Shown here piece after piece: positions 1-11,177 of a DNA stretch of 64,000 nucleotides. The notes beneath the pieces were generated by a model. That model was given only the letters and a program-made list of their open reading frames with translations, was not told the DNA's origin and did no database searches. The DNA is taken from positions 21,020,001 through 21,084,000 of the forward strand of contig NC_088355.1 in assembly GCF_036884655.1 (NCBI RefSeq). Reading direction: 5' to 3'. The position numbers and the translations under genes were made by a program. Source of the stretch: Musa acuminata AAA Group (taxonomy: Eukaryota; Streptophyta; Magnoliopsida; Zingiberales; Musaceae). How positions within the stretch are numbered: the stretch's first letter is position 1; each line of letters opens with the position of its first letter.

Positions 1-750
1 TGTTAAGATCAAGAACGACACTAAGAGGGGGGTGTAGGGGTGAATTAGTGCAGTAAAAAAATTATATCAGTTTAAAAATTTTCATACGATAGAATCTGAT
101 TCTGACGAAAATCATTTTATTTTTCTTAAATGAGTAGAGAAGAGGGGATTGGATAGTTTGTAATGAAGTAAAGTTGAATGCAGTAAAGAGATTAAGTAGT
201 AAGGAATGAACACATTAGAATTTATAGTGGTTTGGTCGTTGTGACCTACATCCACTTTTGATTCCTCCTCCGTTGAGGTCACCGGCGTCCACTAATGGTC
301 TTCCTTCAATAGGCGAAGACCAACCACCTCTTTACAGTGCTTTCTCCTTTTTACGGGTTTAAAAGATAATTCTTACAAGCCTCACACCTCTTCTTGGATG
401 ATTACAAAGCTAAAAAGAGGAAGGAGGACTCTTCTCACTTTTACAATACTTTTAACATCCTAACACTTCGAGTTTTTTCACACTTTAACTGTACTTTGTT
501 ACCCTTTCATGCAGAAAAGGGTGGGGTATTTATAGGCCAGAACAGCTTCAAAATTAGAGTAAAAAAGTGTCTCATCCCGGATTTTCGGAGTATTGTGCAG
601 TACCACCGCTTGACACTTTGACACTGGATGGTACCACCGCCAGATAGAGTCTCAGATATTGAGCTCTGGTAGTACCACTGCCCTAGTCTGATGGTGCCAC
701 CACCAAACAAGGTCCAACAACCTAGTTGGGACTTGAATCTGGCCCAAACC
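1..750 (-). repeat. Max LTR of element D, first fragment
   Basis: This is the left part of a SIRE/Maximus-like LTR in minus orientation. It begins at base 1 with TGTTAAGATC and a G-run followed by GTGAATTAGTGCAG, the form shared by all Max LTR ends here. The sequence reads from the LTR 3' end through R/U5 towards U3. It is cut at 750 by the T element and resumes at 12614 and again at 14244. The three pieces sum to about 1.2 kb, as for the solo LTRs. Short GGTGGTACCACC-like palindromes lie at about 600-705. Confidence 0.9.
523..536 (-). promoter_or_regulatory. TATA box of Max LTR D
   Basis: The reverse complement reads CCTATAAATACCCC. The same box sits at the matching place in every Max LTR of the window, with the palindromic GGTGGTACCACC cassette just upstream of it. 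It is the likely U3 core promoter, firing leftward. Confidence 0.75.
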
Positions 751-1299
751 TGTAATATCCCTCACTTTTGAAAATTTATTAATAAGGATTTATATGTAAA
801 TTGGAGGACCTATATGTAAATATAAAAATTTCAAGGACTAAACTATTAAGTTGCAAAAAGAAAAAAATAAAGAAAACCAAAAATTTTGGTTTTATCCAAC
901 CGCCTCCCACGCTCTTTGTTTCGAACAGAGAGAGGAGCGGTGGGGCGTGGGGAGAAGAAGAGAGGAAGAAGAGGGAGAAGAGAAGAAGAAGAAGAAGAAG
1001 AAGAAGAAGAAGAAGAAGAAGAGAGGAGGATAGCTACAGCAAGGCTGCAGCGAGGAGGTGTGTGGCGTTGGGGAGGAAAAGGGAAGAGAAGAAGAAGAGA
1101 AGCAGAAGAAGAAGAAGAAACGAGGAGGTGGCTGCGGCAAGGGCTGCAGCGAGGAGCTGCGGGGCGTTGGGGAGGAGAAAGGAAGAAGAGAAGAAGAAGA
1201 AAAGAAGAAGAAGAGGGAAAAGAAGAGAGAAGGAAGAAGAGGGAGAAGAGAAGAATAGAAGAAGAAGAAAAAGAGAGGGAAGTGGGAGAGGAGCGAGAG

Positions 1300-2488
1300 T
1301 GTTAGGATCGGAGCGGCACTAAGAGGGGGGGGTGAATTAGTGCAACGGATTAAAACTTCGGTTTTAGAAAATCTTTCGTACGATAAGAACGTAACTTGAG
1401 AAGCTTAATCTTGAAAGCGTATTCTTAAATATGTGCAGCAAAAGTAATAAGGAACTTAAAGCATATAAGAAGGTTTGCAATAATGTAAATAGCAATAATG
1501 AAATGCAAACCAAGAATCACGCCAATTTTAAAGTGGTTCAGTCAAATGACCTACTCCACTTGCGAGGCCCCTCTTCGATGAGGCTCCCACCTTCCACTAG
1601 CAAGTCTCTTGAAATGGAAGGGTAAATACCCCTCTTACAACTCTTTACAAGCAGTTCACTCTCTTACAGATTTTCGAGAAGAGATGAGGTGAACACTAGC
1701 AAATTGAAAAGAAGACAAGCTAACACTTTTCTAAGACCTTTCTCTCAAACTTTTGCTACACAAAAAGTTGTATTCTCAGCTGAGTTTTGAGGGGTATTTA
1801 TAGGCCTCAAGAGGATTCAAATTTGGGCTCCAAATTTGAATTCTCTTTGGTTTCCCGATGCTGGCGGTGCCACCGCCCAGCCAAGCGGTGCCACCGCCCA
1901 GCCCAGGAGGTGTCACCGCCCAGCTCTCGGGTGCTGGGCGGTGCCACCGCCTACAGTGTTTTCAGCCCGACTACAGTGTTTTCAGCCACTAGTTGGGCTT
2001 CAATCTTGGCCTAAACTAGTCCGAACTCGGGCCCAATTGGCCCCTAACCAGGATATAGGATTATCTTCTTAATCCTAATCCTAATTACAAGTGAACTACA
2101 TAACAAAACACATCCTAAGCAATTTTATCAATCACGAACGTCAAGTCTTGTTCCGGCGAGCTTTCCGACGAACTTCTTCCGACGGGGTCCAAGCACGCTC
2201 CTGAACTTGTGATGACTTTAATGAGTAGCCGAGACTTCTCGGTGATCTCTGCGAACCTCCGACAATCTCTTCGGCGAACTTCCAATAGGTTCCCGATTTC
2301 TTCTCGGTTGGTTCCATCAGCATCTCCGACGATTCTTCGGACTCTTAAACGTTCATCGAACTTGACTCCGGTATTCTTGCTTTGTGTTTTCTGGTTATCG
2401 TAGTTAATCCTGCATACTTAACTCAATAATATGGATTAGATCAAATAACTCATCAATTGATTTTATCATCAAAATCCGAGATTCAACA
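1300..2488 (-). mobile_element. Solo Max LTR (S1)
   Basis: This is a 1,189-bp Max LTR in minus orientation from TGTTAGGATCGG to GAGATTCAACA. Target duplications GAGAG lie at 1295-1299 and 2489-2493. The partner LTR of T carries the uninterrupted site at 8635-8639, so this insertion postdates T. No internal Max sequence remains, as after LTR-LTR recombination. Confidence 0.96.
1791..1804 (-). promoter_or_regulatory. TATA box of solo LTR S1
   Basis: Reverse complement TATAAATACCCC in GGCCTATAAATACCCC. Palindromes GGCGGTGCCACCGCC lie just upstream in sense (about 1863-1950). Confidence 0.7.
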
Positions 2489-2517
2489 GAGAGGTGGCAG
2501 CAGCTAGGGCTGCAGCA

Positions 2518-2903
2518 CCTCTGTTTCTGTAGGTGGAAACAGAGGAGAAGAAGAAGAGGTGCGTTGGGGCGTTGGGGAGGAGAAGAAGAAGAAGAGGAAA
2601 AAGAAGAAGAGAAAAAGAAAAGAAGGATGGCTGCGGCATGGGCTGCAGTGAGAAGGTGTGGGGTGTCGGGTAGGAGAAGGGAAGAAGAGGAGAAGAAGAA
2701 GGAGAAGAAGGAGAAGAAGAAGAAGAGGAAGAGAAGAAGTAGAAGTGGGTGGAGTGGCGGCGCCTCTGTTTCCTGCAGGTGGAAACAGAGGAGAGGTGTG
2801 GGGCATTCGAAGAGGAGAAGAAGAAGAAGAAGAGGAAGAGAAGAAGAAGAGGAAGCAGGAGAAGAGGTTGTGATACCTCTATTTCCTGTAAAGGAAACAG
2901 AGG
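2518..2903 (+). repeat. Three repeated hairpins CCTCTGTTTCC...GGAAACAGAGG (T 5' LTR)
   Basis: Inverted repeats lie at 2518-2545, 2763-2791 and 2876-2903 with near-identical 10-11 bp arms and 5-7 nt loops. A related palindrome, centred on TTTCGAA, lies at 912-932. They are the only pyrimidine interruptions in the purine block. Confidence 0.85.
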
Positions 2904-3789
2904 AGAGGGTGTGTGCGACGCCGGGGAGGAGGAGGGAAGAAGAAGAGGAAAGGAAGAAGAGAAGGGGAAGAAGGGGCTGCGGCTGCGGCGATGGCAGCTG
3001 TAGCTGGAAGAGAAGAATGAGAGAAAGATGAGCAGGGGAGGAAGAAGAGGCTGCGGTCGTGGCTGAGGCTGTGACTGCAGCAGTGCAGTTGGGAAAGAAG
3101 AGAAGGAAAGGAAGAAGAAGAGAAAGGAAAAGGGAAGAAGAGAGGCAGAGGAGAATGGGAGGTAGCTACGGCAGTGGCAACTGCAGCTGGAAGAGAAGGA
3201 GAGGAAACAGAGTAGGGGAGGAAGAAGAGGCTACGGTTGTAGTGGCTGCGGTCGTGGCTGCGACCGCAGTTGCGGCTGCTACGTTGGCTGCGATAGCTGC
3301 GACAGTGGTGGTGGCTGCAGCAACTGCTTTTGGGAAAGAGAAAGAAAGAAAAGGAAAAAAAAAGGGGCCGTGACCGTGATTGCGGCTGCGGTGGTGGCAA
3401 TTGCGTCAGCGGCAGCTGTGTTTGGGAAAGAAAAAGTAGGAACGAGAGAAGGGAGGAAGGAAGTAGTGCAGTGGAAGGGGCTGTGGTTGTGACAGTAGCT
3501 GCGGTCGTGGCTACGACTGTGGTAGTGGCAGCGGTGATGGCTGCGACAGCTGTGTTTGAAAAAGAAAATGAAGGAATGAGAGTAAGAGAGATTAGGTGAC
3601 TATGCCTCTATGTTCTGCATGAGCTGCAGTTGTGGAGGAAAAAGAGAAGACATATGTAGAACGCGGAACAGAGAGAGGACACGGAGGAAAAGTAGAAGGA
3701 TTTGGGCTGGCACCTTCTTTGGATCTTCGGATCGAAATATTTGAAAGGCAAGTTTCCCGATCGTTTCTCCTAGAATTGTTCTAATTTTT

Positions 3790-4005
3790 CTTATTGCAAG
3801 TGTTTCGATCCTTTCTATTGCAAGTGTCTCGATCCTTTCTATTGCAAATGTTTCGATCCTTTCTACTGCACGTGTTCTGATCCTTTCTATTGCAATCTTT
3901 CTAATCTTTTCTATTGCAAGTGTTCTGATCCTATTGCAAGTGTTCCGAATCCTTCCCATTGCAAGCTTTCAATTCTTTCCTATTGCAAGTGTCCTGATCT
4001 TTCCT
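3790..4005 (+). repeat. 24-bp minisatellite in T 5' LTR
   Basis: About nine degenerate copies of TTTCGATCCTTTCTATTGCA plus AGTG. The homologous array in the 3' LTR is at 9907-10135. Confidence 0.85.
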
Positions 4006-5034
4006 TACTGTAATTTTATCTCTATATTTTCTTTGAATATAAGGAACTTTGAATTGTTCTAGCCTTGCATTTGATATATCTCCTGTTTAGACGTAACGAT
4101 TCGAATCTGTGCAACGTTTGAGATTCTAACCTTTTGATACTGAACTGCCTATAAGTCCTGTTGAAAACTTTGATTTATTCAAATCTTATTACATTGGAAA
4201 CTAGACTCGTAGATCTTTCTTTGATACCTGGATTGAAAGATTTAGAGTCCAAATGCCTGCCCAGTTTTCTGTTGAAACCGACCCTGTGAATTATGTAAAA
4301 TTAAGATTTGTTCTTTGATCTTGGGTTACCAAATCTATTGTAACTCCTTGTTGGAAACCTTGATTTGTACGAAACTTATTTCATCAGAAATTAAATTGAA
4401 ATATCTTTCCAATGATATATTTTCTGAGTAAAATTGGAGCACGATTGATAGTTTGAATCATTTATTCAATGTGCCTCTTGAATTCTGCCAGAAATCGAGC
4501 TTTGGTCGATTTCGCATATTCTGGTTTCATTCCTTTGGAAATTCAGTTATATGTGATTGCTTAGAATCCTTGAATGATCTTGCTTTCATTTCCTTTCAAA
4601 TCTGAATGCAATTGTGAAAGATTATTGCTTACTTCGTATTGACTCGTAAAGGCACAAGTACGTTTTGTTGTTCTGCGTGTGCTTCCGATATGTGCTATTT
4701 ATTGTTCATATTGTCCCTTTGTACTCTAGTGTTTATGGGATAATGTGAACCTTTGCCAGAAATGGTAAAGGGAGTTATGTATAGAGCCTGCGATGCTCTG
4801 TCGGCCCCCTCTGACTTCACCTAGATGTGGGTGGATGGAGCTCCCAAACGTGGGAGACTTCTGTCTGGTGGTCATTCAGAAATGGATGAATCGCATTCTG
4901 TCTATGGTCCCACTACACCTTTTGTATGTTTGATATGATATCCAGAGCTTTGGTTATATTTTTCTATACATGCTTTGGATAAGAATGATATGAATGCAAC
5001 GTTAAATTCGATGTTTGAGCTTCTGTTTCATATT

Positions 5035-5277
5035 TGTTCTTTGATATGCTCCGAAATGGTCCATATGTCATTGATATGCTTTGAAATGTTTCACATACCA
5101 TTGATATGTTCCGAAATGTTTCATTTGTTATTGATATGCTCCGAAACATTTCACACCCCATTGATATGCTCCGAAATGTTTCATCTTTTATTGTTACGCT
5201 TCGAAATGCTCCATGTCATTGATATGCTCCGGAACATTTCATACGCCATTGATATGCTCCGAAATGCTTCATCTTCT
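5035..5277 (+). repeat. 30-bp minisatellite, first block (T 5' LTR)
   Basis: Tandem units of 30 bp built on ATTGATATGCTCCGAAATGT followed by a TTCAT-type tail. The open frames here (ICSEMFH-like decapeptides) are only this repeat translated. Confidence 0.85.
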
Positions 5278-5469
5278 ACTGTCTCAAATTATTGTTCACA
5301 ATACCCTTTTGTACTCTAGTGTTAGTGGGATTATTTGGACCTTTGCCAGAAATGGTAAAGGATGTGTGCTTAGAGCCTACGATGCTCTAGATTATGTTTG
5401 GTGGTCATTCAGAAATGGATGGACCATATTATGTTTGGAATCCCACTTCAGCTTCTATCTGTTTCATCT

Positions 5470-5790
5470 GTTATTGTTACGCTTCGAAACATTCCATATA
5501 TCATTGATATGCTCCGGAACATTTCATACGCTATTGATATGCTCCAAAATGTTTCCTATGCGATTGATATACATCAAAATGCTTCGCATACCATTGATAT
5601 GTTCCGAAATATTCCATTTGCCATTGATATGCTCCGGAACATCTCGTACGCTATTGATATGCTCCAATTACTCTGTGCTCCATTTGCTATGAACTGATAT
5701 GTTCTGAAATGTCCTATCTGCCATTGATATGCTCCGGAACATCTCGTACGCTATCGATATGCTCCAATTACTCTATGCTCCATCTATTAT
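5470..5790 (+). repeat. 30-bp minisatellite, second block (T 5' LTR)
   Basis: Same 30-bp unit as 5035-5277. The two blocks are separated by about 190 bp that repeats an earlier LTR segment: CTTTGCCAGAAATGGTAAAG occurs at about 4753 and again at about 5341. Confidence 0.8.
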
Positions 5791-6467
5791 GAACCAAATA
5801 GTTTTTGAATGACATGACACATGATTTTGTATCTAATGAGATGGTATCCTTGAGAATTCTTGTATTCTGCCTTGCATTATGATATCTTACTTGTTTGAAA
5901 CCGTTCCATTTGTTCTGAATATGCTTTGTTACTTGCTGAGCTGTCTTTAACTCACTCCGTTGTTATATATATCTTTCAGGTCAGCTTGTCACTCTTTGAG
6001 TTGTTTGAATTGGGCTGAGGTAGTGGAGAGCTATTCTGAATTATGGACCAGTCTTGTTAGTTATTATGTTATTGTTGTATAAGCATATTTTGTATGAAAT
6101 GAAATGTTGTCGATGAATCGAAATGGATATACTGTGTAAAATTGTTAGAAGATCTCTCGTATTTGGAATTTCAGAATGTTAAGTCTAATTTATGATGATA
6201 TGAACTTGTGGTGAATAGTTGGAGTTCTGATTGTATAATTTATTTAGCTTGTGGATTTATAAATGTTGTTCATGTTTGTCAAGTTGGCTTGGGTTGCCAT
6301 AAATGTGAATTATCGAGTGATGTGATATATGATTATAAAATGAACAGGTTTTATAGATGTGAATTTGATAGAATGTTTTCCAGTGTCCTCAAATGTGTGT
6401 ATGGATCCTGGATTGGTTTGTGTTGAAAATTTTAATATCATGGATATTTTGAGGGGCGTGAGAGAGG

Positions 6468-6479
6468 TGGTATCAAAGC
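6468..6479 (+). other. Primer-binding site of T
   Basis: TGGTATCAAAGC lies 4 bases after the 5' LTR and differs by one base from the initiator-Met-tRNA-complementary TGGTATCAGAGC. Confidence 0.85.
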
Positions 6480-7410
6480 ATGGTTTGAGGATCACCGAAA
6501 TATTTGATATGTTGACGTGCAAAATATATTGAGGTCTAATGGACTATAGTGATTGATGAAAATTTCTTTGATGCATTTTAGGAATCTGGGATGATGAGGA
6601 CTTTTGGTCTTCCTATTTCATTTGTTTCTGATTAATTAAGGGGAATGAAAGGATTGATCGGGGATATTGAATCAGAGTGGCGCAGCAGAAGCATGATGAA
6701 CCAAATTTCATTGTTGGTAGAAAAATAGATGATTGAAATAGAGAAGATATTTGGTGTACAAAATTGTTCTGATGATCAAAATATTTTTTTTGCCACCTTA
6801 TATTGGAAGTAGAGGCTGATCATTTATGGGAACAATGAAAAGAATTTTTGAAGATCAGTGGCAATAATGATAAGGACAAGTTTACCAATAAAAATATGAT
6901 TAGAAATTAATCAGAAAGTAATAACAAGAGGGCCAAGACATTTGGATTTGAAATGGAAAGTCACCACAAAAGACTCAATCACGTGTGAATTGCAAGTTAA
7001 ATTATGAAACAAGTTTGTGTTTTCGGGTGACTGTAGTCTATTTTGCTTGTGGAAAGTTGGATCATAAAATAAAAGACTGCCCCTTGAACAAGAAAAAAGA
7101 GTCACTGCCTCATAAATCATCAGCCCATGTCAGAGTGTATGCTATCACTGAATATGATTCTAAAACTTCTGAATTAGTGATCGAAGGTATTATGCATGTT
7201 TATGAAAGAATGCAAATATTTGTTTGACCATGGGTCCTATCTACGATTTGATTCGTAACATGTTGCCTATCACTTGGGTATTCAACCTAGACCATTGTAT
7301 TATGTGCTATTTGTAAATACGATAATTGGAGATTCTTTGATAACGAACTTGAATCTGGTCCTCTTGTTTGATTTTTATTAGAGAACTTGAACTTTTGCTG
7401 ATTTAGTTCT
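6480..7410 (+). pseudogene. Remnant of T gag zinc knuckle and protease
   Basis: An open stretch at 6985-7227 holds a CCHC-type zinc knuckle ending at about 7080 (YFACGKLDHKIKDC). The first Cys of the C-x2-C-x4-H-x4-C pattern is replaced by Tyr. Downstream, in another frame, LFDHGS at about 7220 matches the D-x-G active site of the gypsy protease, followed by a run resembling the usual protease flank. Stops and frameshifts break the reading, and the region before 6985 shows no recognisable Gag. It would have bound genomic RNA in the particle and processed the polyprotein, but this copy is dead. The order (gag end, protease, then RT at 7769) fits a gypsy pol. Confidence 0.7.
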
Positions 7411-7768
7411 CCTAGAGATTTGGAGTTTTGATATTATACTTGGTATGAATTGGCTATCTTCCTATCATACCAGTATGAATTGGTATATAACAAATGATCA
7501 CTTTTTGCATATTTGATCAGTCGATCTTTTATTTTGGGAGTATTTGACATTATTTATCTCCTTGCCTAATGTATCCTAGGATGACTTGCTTTGATTACCT
7601 CCAAACATGATTTTGCTTTTGATTTGGTCCTTGGGACAATCCCAATATCTAAGCCTTTCTACAGAATGATATCATTTGAGTAAGTGGAATTAGAAAAGCA
7701 ACTATAAGGACTATTAAATAAAGATTTTATTTGGCTTAATATTTTATCATTGGGTGCTCGTTAGTTAA

Positions 7769-7985
7769 AAAGATGGATGGAACATTGAGGCTTTGTATTT
7801 ATTATAGACAGTTGAATCAGGTGACCATAAAAAATGAGTATTCTCTAAAGTGACGACTTGTTTGATTAACTGCAGGATACACAAGTATTTTCAAAGATTC
7901 ATTGAAGGTCGGGTTACCATCTATTGAGGATCAAAGAGGAGAATATTTCGGTCACTCTTGGATAATTGTGTAATTGTATTGTATT
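7769..7985 (+). pseudogene. Remnant of T reverse transcriptase
   Basis: A reading from about 7769 gives [20 protein letters not shown], a good match to the first conserved block of gypsy RT (the usual acidic residue in C-I-D-Y is Tyr). A second reading gives QDTQVFSKIH, a stop, then RSGYHLLRIKEENIS; the catalytic Asp of the S-K-I-D-L block is His. The rest of RT, RNase H and integrase are missing, and the element runs directly to its purine tract about 100 bp later. A large internal deletion therefore removed most of pol. Confidence 0.8.
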
Positions 7986-8086
7986 GATGAAACTATTTGA
8001 GAGCAGGAGGAGGAAATAAAGAAATCATAATCCTCATCTTTTCATCGATTGAGCTATTACCAATTTAGATGACTAAATTTTCTTTT

Positions 8087-8099
8087 AAGGGGGGGAGAG
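8087..8099 (+). other. Polypurine tract of T
   Basis: AAGGGGGGGAGAG directly abuts the 3' LTR start TGTAATATCC, the normal plus-strand primer position. Confidence 0.9.
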
Positions 8100-8284
8100 T
8101 GTAATATCCCTCACTTTTAAAAATTTATTAATAAGGATTTATATGTAAATTGGAGGACCTATATGTAAATATAAAAAATTCAAGGACTAAACTGTTAAGT
8201 TACAAAAAGAAAAAAATAAAGAAAACCAAAAATTTCAGTTTTATCCCATCGCCTCCCACGCTCTCTGTTTCGAACAGAGAGAGG

Positions 8285-9715
8285 AGCGGTGGGGCGTGGG
8301 GAGAAGAAGAGAGGAAGAAGAGGGAGAAGAGAAGAAGAAGAAGTAGAAGAAGAGAGGAGGATAGCTGCGGTAAGGCTGCAGCGAGGAGGTGTGTGGCGTT
8401 GGGGAGGAAAAGGGAAGAGGAGAAGAAGAGAAGCAGAAGAAGAAGAAGAAGAAGAAGAAACGAGGAGGTGGCTGCGGCAAGGGCTGCAGCGAGGAGCTGT
8501 GGGGCGTTGGGGAGGAGAAAGGAAGAAGAGGAGAAGAAGAAAAGAAGAAAAAGAGGGAAAAGAAGAGAGAAGGAAGAAGAGGGAGAAGAGAAGAATAGAA
8601 GAAAAAGAAAAAGAGAGGGAAGTGGGAGAGGAGCGAGAGGTGGCAGCAGCTAGGGCTACAACACCTCTGTTTCCTGCAGGCGGAAACAGAGGAGAAGAAG
8701 AAGAGGTGCGTTGGGGCGTTGGGGAGGAGAAGAAGAAGAAGAGAAAAAGAAAAGAAGGATGGCTGCGGCATGGGCTGCAGTGAAAAGGTGTGGGGTGTCG
8801 GGTAGGAGAAGGGAAGAAGAGGAGAAGAAGAAGGAGAAGAAGAAGAAGAGGAAGAGAAGAAGTAGAAGCGGGTGGAGTGGTGGCGCCTCTATTTCCTACA
8901 GGTGGAAACAGAGGAGAGGTGTGGGGCGTTCGAATAGGAGAAGAAGAAGAAGAGGAAGAGAAGAAGAAGAGGAAGCAAGAGACGAGATTGTGATACCTCT
9001 GTTTCCTGCAGAGGAAACAGAGGAGAGGGTGTGTGCGACGCCGGGGAGGAGGAGGGAAGAAGAAGAGGAGAGGAAGAAGAGAAGGGGAAGAAGGGGCTAC
9101 GACTGCGGCGATGGCAGCTACAGCTGGAAGAGAAGAAGGAGAGGAAGATGAGCAGGGGAGGAAGAAGAGGCTGCGGCTGTGGCTGAGGCTGCGACAGCAG
9201 CAGTGCAGCTGGGAAAGAAGAGAAGGAAAGGAAGAAGAAGAGAAAGGAAAAGGGAAGAAAAGAGGAAGAGGAGAAGGGGAGGCAGCTGCGGTAGTGGCAA
9301 CTGCAGCTAGAAGAGAAGGAGAGGAAACAGAGCAGGGGAGGAAGAAGAGGTTGCGGTTGTGGTGGCTGCGGCCGTGGCAGCGACCACAGCTACGGCTGCT
9401 ATGTTGGCTGCGGTAGCTGCAGAAGTGGTGGTGGCTGCAGCAGCTGCTTTTGGGAAAGAGAAAGAAAGAAAAGGAAAAAAAAAGGGGATGTGGCCGTGAT
9501 TGTGCTGCGGTGGTGGCAACTGCGTCAGCGGCAGTTGTGTTTGGGAAAGAAAAAGTATGAACGAGAGAAGGGAGGAAGGAAGTAGTGCAATAGAAGGGGT
9601 TGTGGTTGTGACAGTAGCTGCGATCGTGCCTACGACTGTGGTAGTGGCAGTGGCGATGGCTGCGACAGCTGTGTTTGAAAATGAAAACGAAGGAATGAGA
9701 GTAAGAGAGAGCAGA
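8285..9715 (+). repeat. Purine-rich GAA/GAG and GCN tract in T 3' LTR
   Basis: Counterpart of 940-3590 without the solo LTR. The first GAA run is interrupted (GAAGTAGAAG) and shorter than its partner at 985-1020. Confidence 0.85.
8664..9023 (+). repeat. Three repeated hairpins (T 3' LTR)
   Basis: Located at 8664-8692, 8886-8914 and 8996-9023; arms CCTCTGTTTCC and GGAAACAGAGG. The related palindrome, centred on TTTCGAA with arms CTCTCTGTT/AACAGAGAG, is at 8261-8281. Confidence 0.85.
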
Positions 9716-9906
9716 TGACTATGCCTCTATGTTCTGCATGAGCTACAGTTGTGGAGGAAAAAAAGAAGATATATGTAGAACATGGAACAGAGAGAGGACA
9801 CGGAGGAAAAGTAGAAGGATTTGGGCTAGCACCTTCTATGGATCTTCGGATCGAAATCTTTGAAAGGCAAGTTTCCCGATCGTTTCTCTTGAAATTGTTC
9901 TAATTT

Positions 9907-10135
9907 TTCTTATTGCAAGTGTTTCGATCCTTTCTATTGCAAGTGTTTCGATCCTTTCTATTGCAAATGTTTCGATCCTTTCTATTGCAAATGTTTCGAT
10001 CCTTTCTATTGTAAGTGTTTTGATCCTTTCTATTGCAAGCTTTCTAATATTTTCTTTTGCAAGTGTTCTGATCCTATTGCAAGTGTTCCGAATCCTTCCC
10101 ATTGCAAGCTTTCAATTCTTTCCTATTACAAGTGT
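9907..10135 (+). repeat. 24-bp minisatellite in T 3' LTR
   Basis: Same unit as at 3790-4005. Eight-residue translated period (IERIETLA-like) on the minus strand. Confidence 0.85.
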
Positions 10136-11177
10136 CCTGATCTTTCCTTACTGTAATTTTATCTCTACATTTGCTTTGAATATGAGGAACTTTGAATTGT
10201 TCTAGTCTTGCATTTGATATATCTCCTGTTTAGACGTAACGATTCGAATCTGTGCAACGTCTGAGAATCTGACCTTTTGATACTGGACTGCCTATAAGTC
10301 CTGTTGAAAACTTTGATTTATTCAAATCTTATTACATTGGAATCTAGACTTGTAGATCTTTTTTTGATACTTGGATTGAAAGATTTAGAGTCCAAATGCC
10401 TGCCTAGTTTTCTGTTGAAACCGACCTTGTGAATTATGTGAAATTAAGATTTGTTCTTTGATCTTGGGTTACCAAATCTATTGTAACTCCTTGTTGGAAA
10501 CCTTGATTCATATGAAGCTTATTCCATCAGAAACTAGATTAAAATATCTTTCCAATGATATATTTTCTGAGAAAAATTGGAGCACGATTGATAGTTTGAA
10601 TCATTTATTCAATGTGCCTCTTGAATTCTGTCAGAAATCGAGCTTTGGTCGATTTCGCATATTCTGGTTTCATTCCTTTGGAAATTGAGTTATATATGAT
10701 TGCTTGGAATCCTTGAATGCTCTTGCTTTCATTTCCTTTCAAATCTGAATGCAATTGTGAAAGATTATTGCTTACTTCGTATTGACTCGTAAAGGCACAT
10801 GTACGTTTTCTTGTTCCGCGTGTGCTTCCGATATGTGTTATTTATTGTTCATACTGTCCCTTTGTACTCTAGTGTTTGTGGGATAATGTGAACCTTTGTC
10901 AGAAATGGTAAAGGGAGTTATGCATAGAGCCTGCGATGCTTTGTCGGCCCCCTATGACTTCACCTAGACGTGGGTGGATGGAGCTCCCAGACGTGGGAGA
11001 CTTCTGTCTGGTGGTCATTTAGAAATGGATGAATCATATTTTGTTTGTGGTCCCACTATACCTTATGTATGTTTGATATGATGTCCAGAGCTTTGGTTAT
11101 GTTTTTCTATACATGCTTTGGATAAGAATGATATGAATGCAACGTTAAATTCGATGTTTGAGCTTCTGTTTCATATT

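Larger units (their letters stand above)
940..3590 (+). repeat. Purine-rich GAA/GAG and GCN triplet tract in T 5' LTR
   Basis: There are long GAAGAAGAA and GAGAAGAAG runs, almost pure purine on the plus strand over hundreds of bases, split by the solo LTR at 1300-2488. From about 2970 the block shifts to GGCTGCGGC/GTGGCTGCGAC-type triplets. The homologous block in the other LTR is 8285-9715 with slightly different run lengths, as expected of microsatellite slippage. Confidence 0.85.
751..6463 (+). repeat. 5' LTR of T (with a nested solo LTR)
   Basis: Without the nested solo LTR and its duplicated GAGAG this LTR is 4,519 bp, against 4,509 bp for its partner at 8100-12608. In 3600-3730 versus 9719-9849 I count about 7 differences, roughly 5 percent. 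T is therefore clearly older than element C. In order the LTR holds a purine-rich triplet block, repeated hairpins, a GC-rich triplet block, a 24-bp minisatellite and two blocks of a 30-bp minisatellite. I see no protein gene in it. The long Arg/Lys/Glu frames are translations of GAA/GAG repeats. Confidence 0.9.

Noticed and set aside
801..1322. Long Arg/Lys/Glu-rich open frames (also 2504-3600 and 8150-9720)
   Set aside because: They are translations of GAA/GAG and GCN repeats in the T LTR, open in several frames at once, and differ in frame between the two LTRs.
4975..5319. Open frames with ICSEMFH repeats
   Set aside because: Translation of the 30-bp minisatellite; no start context or conservation of frame beyond the repeat period.
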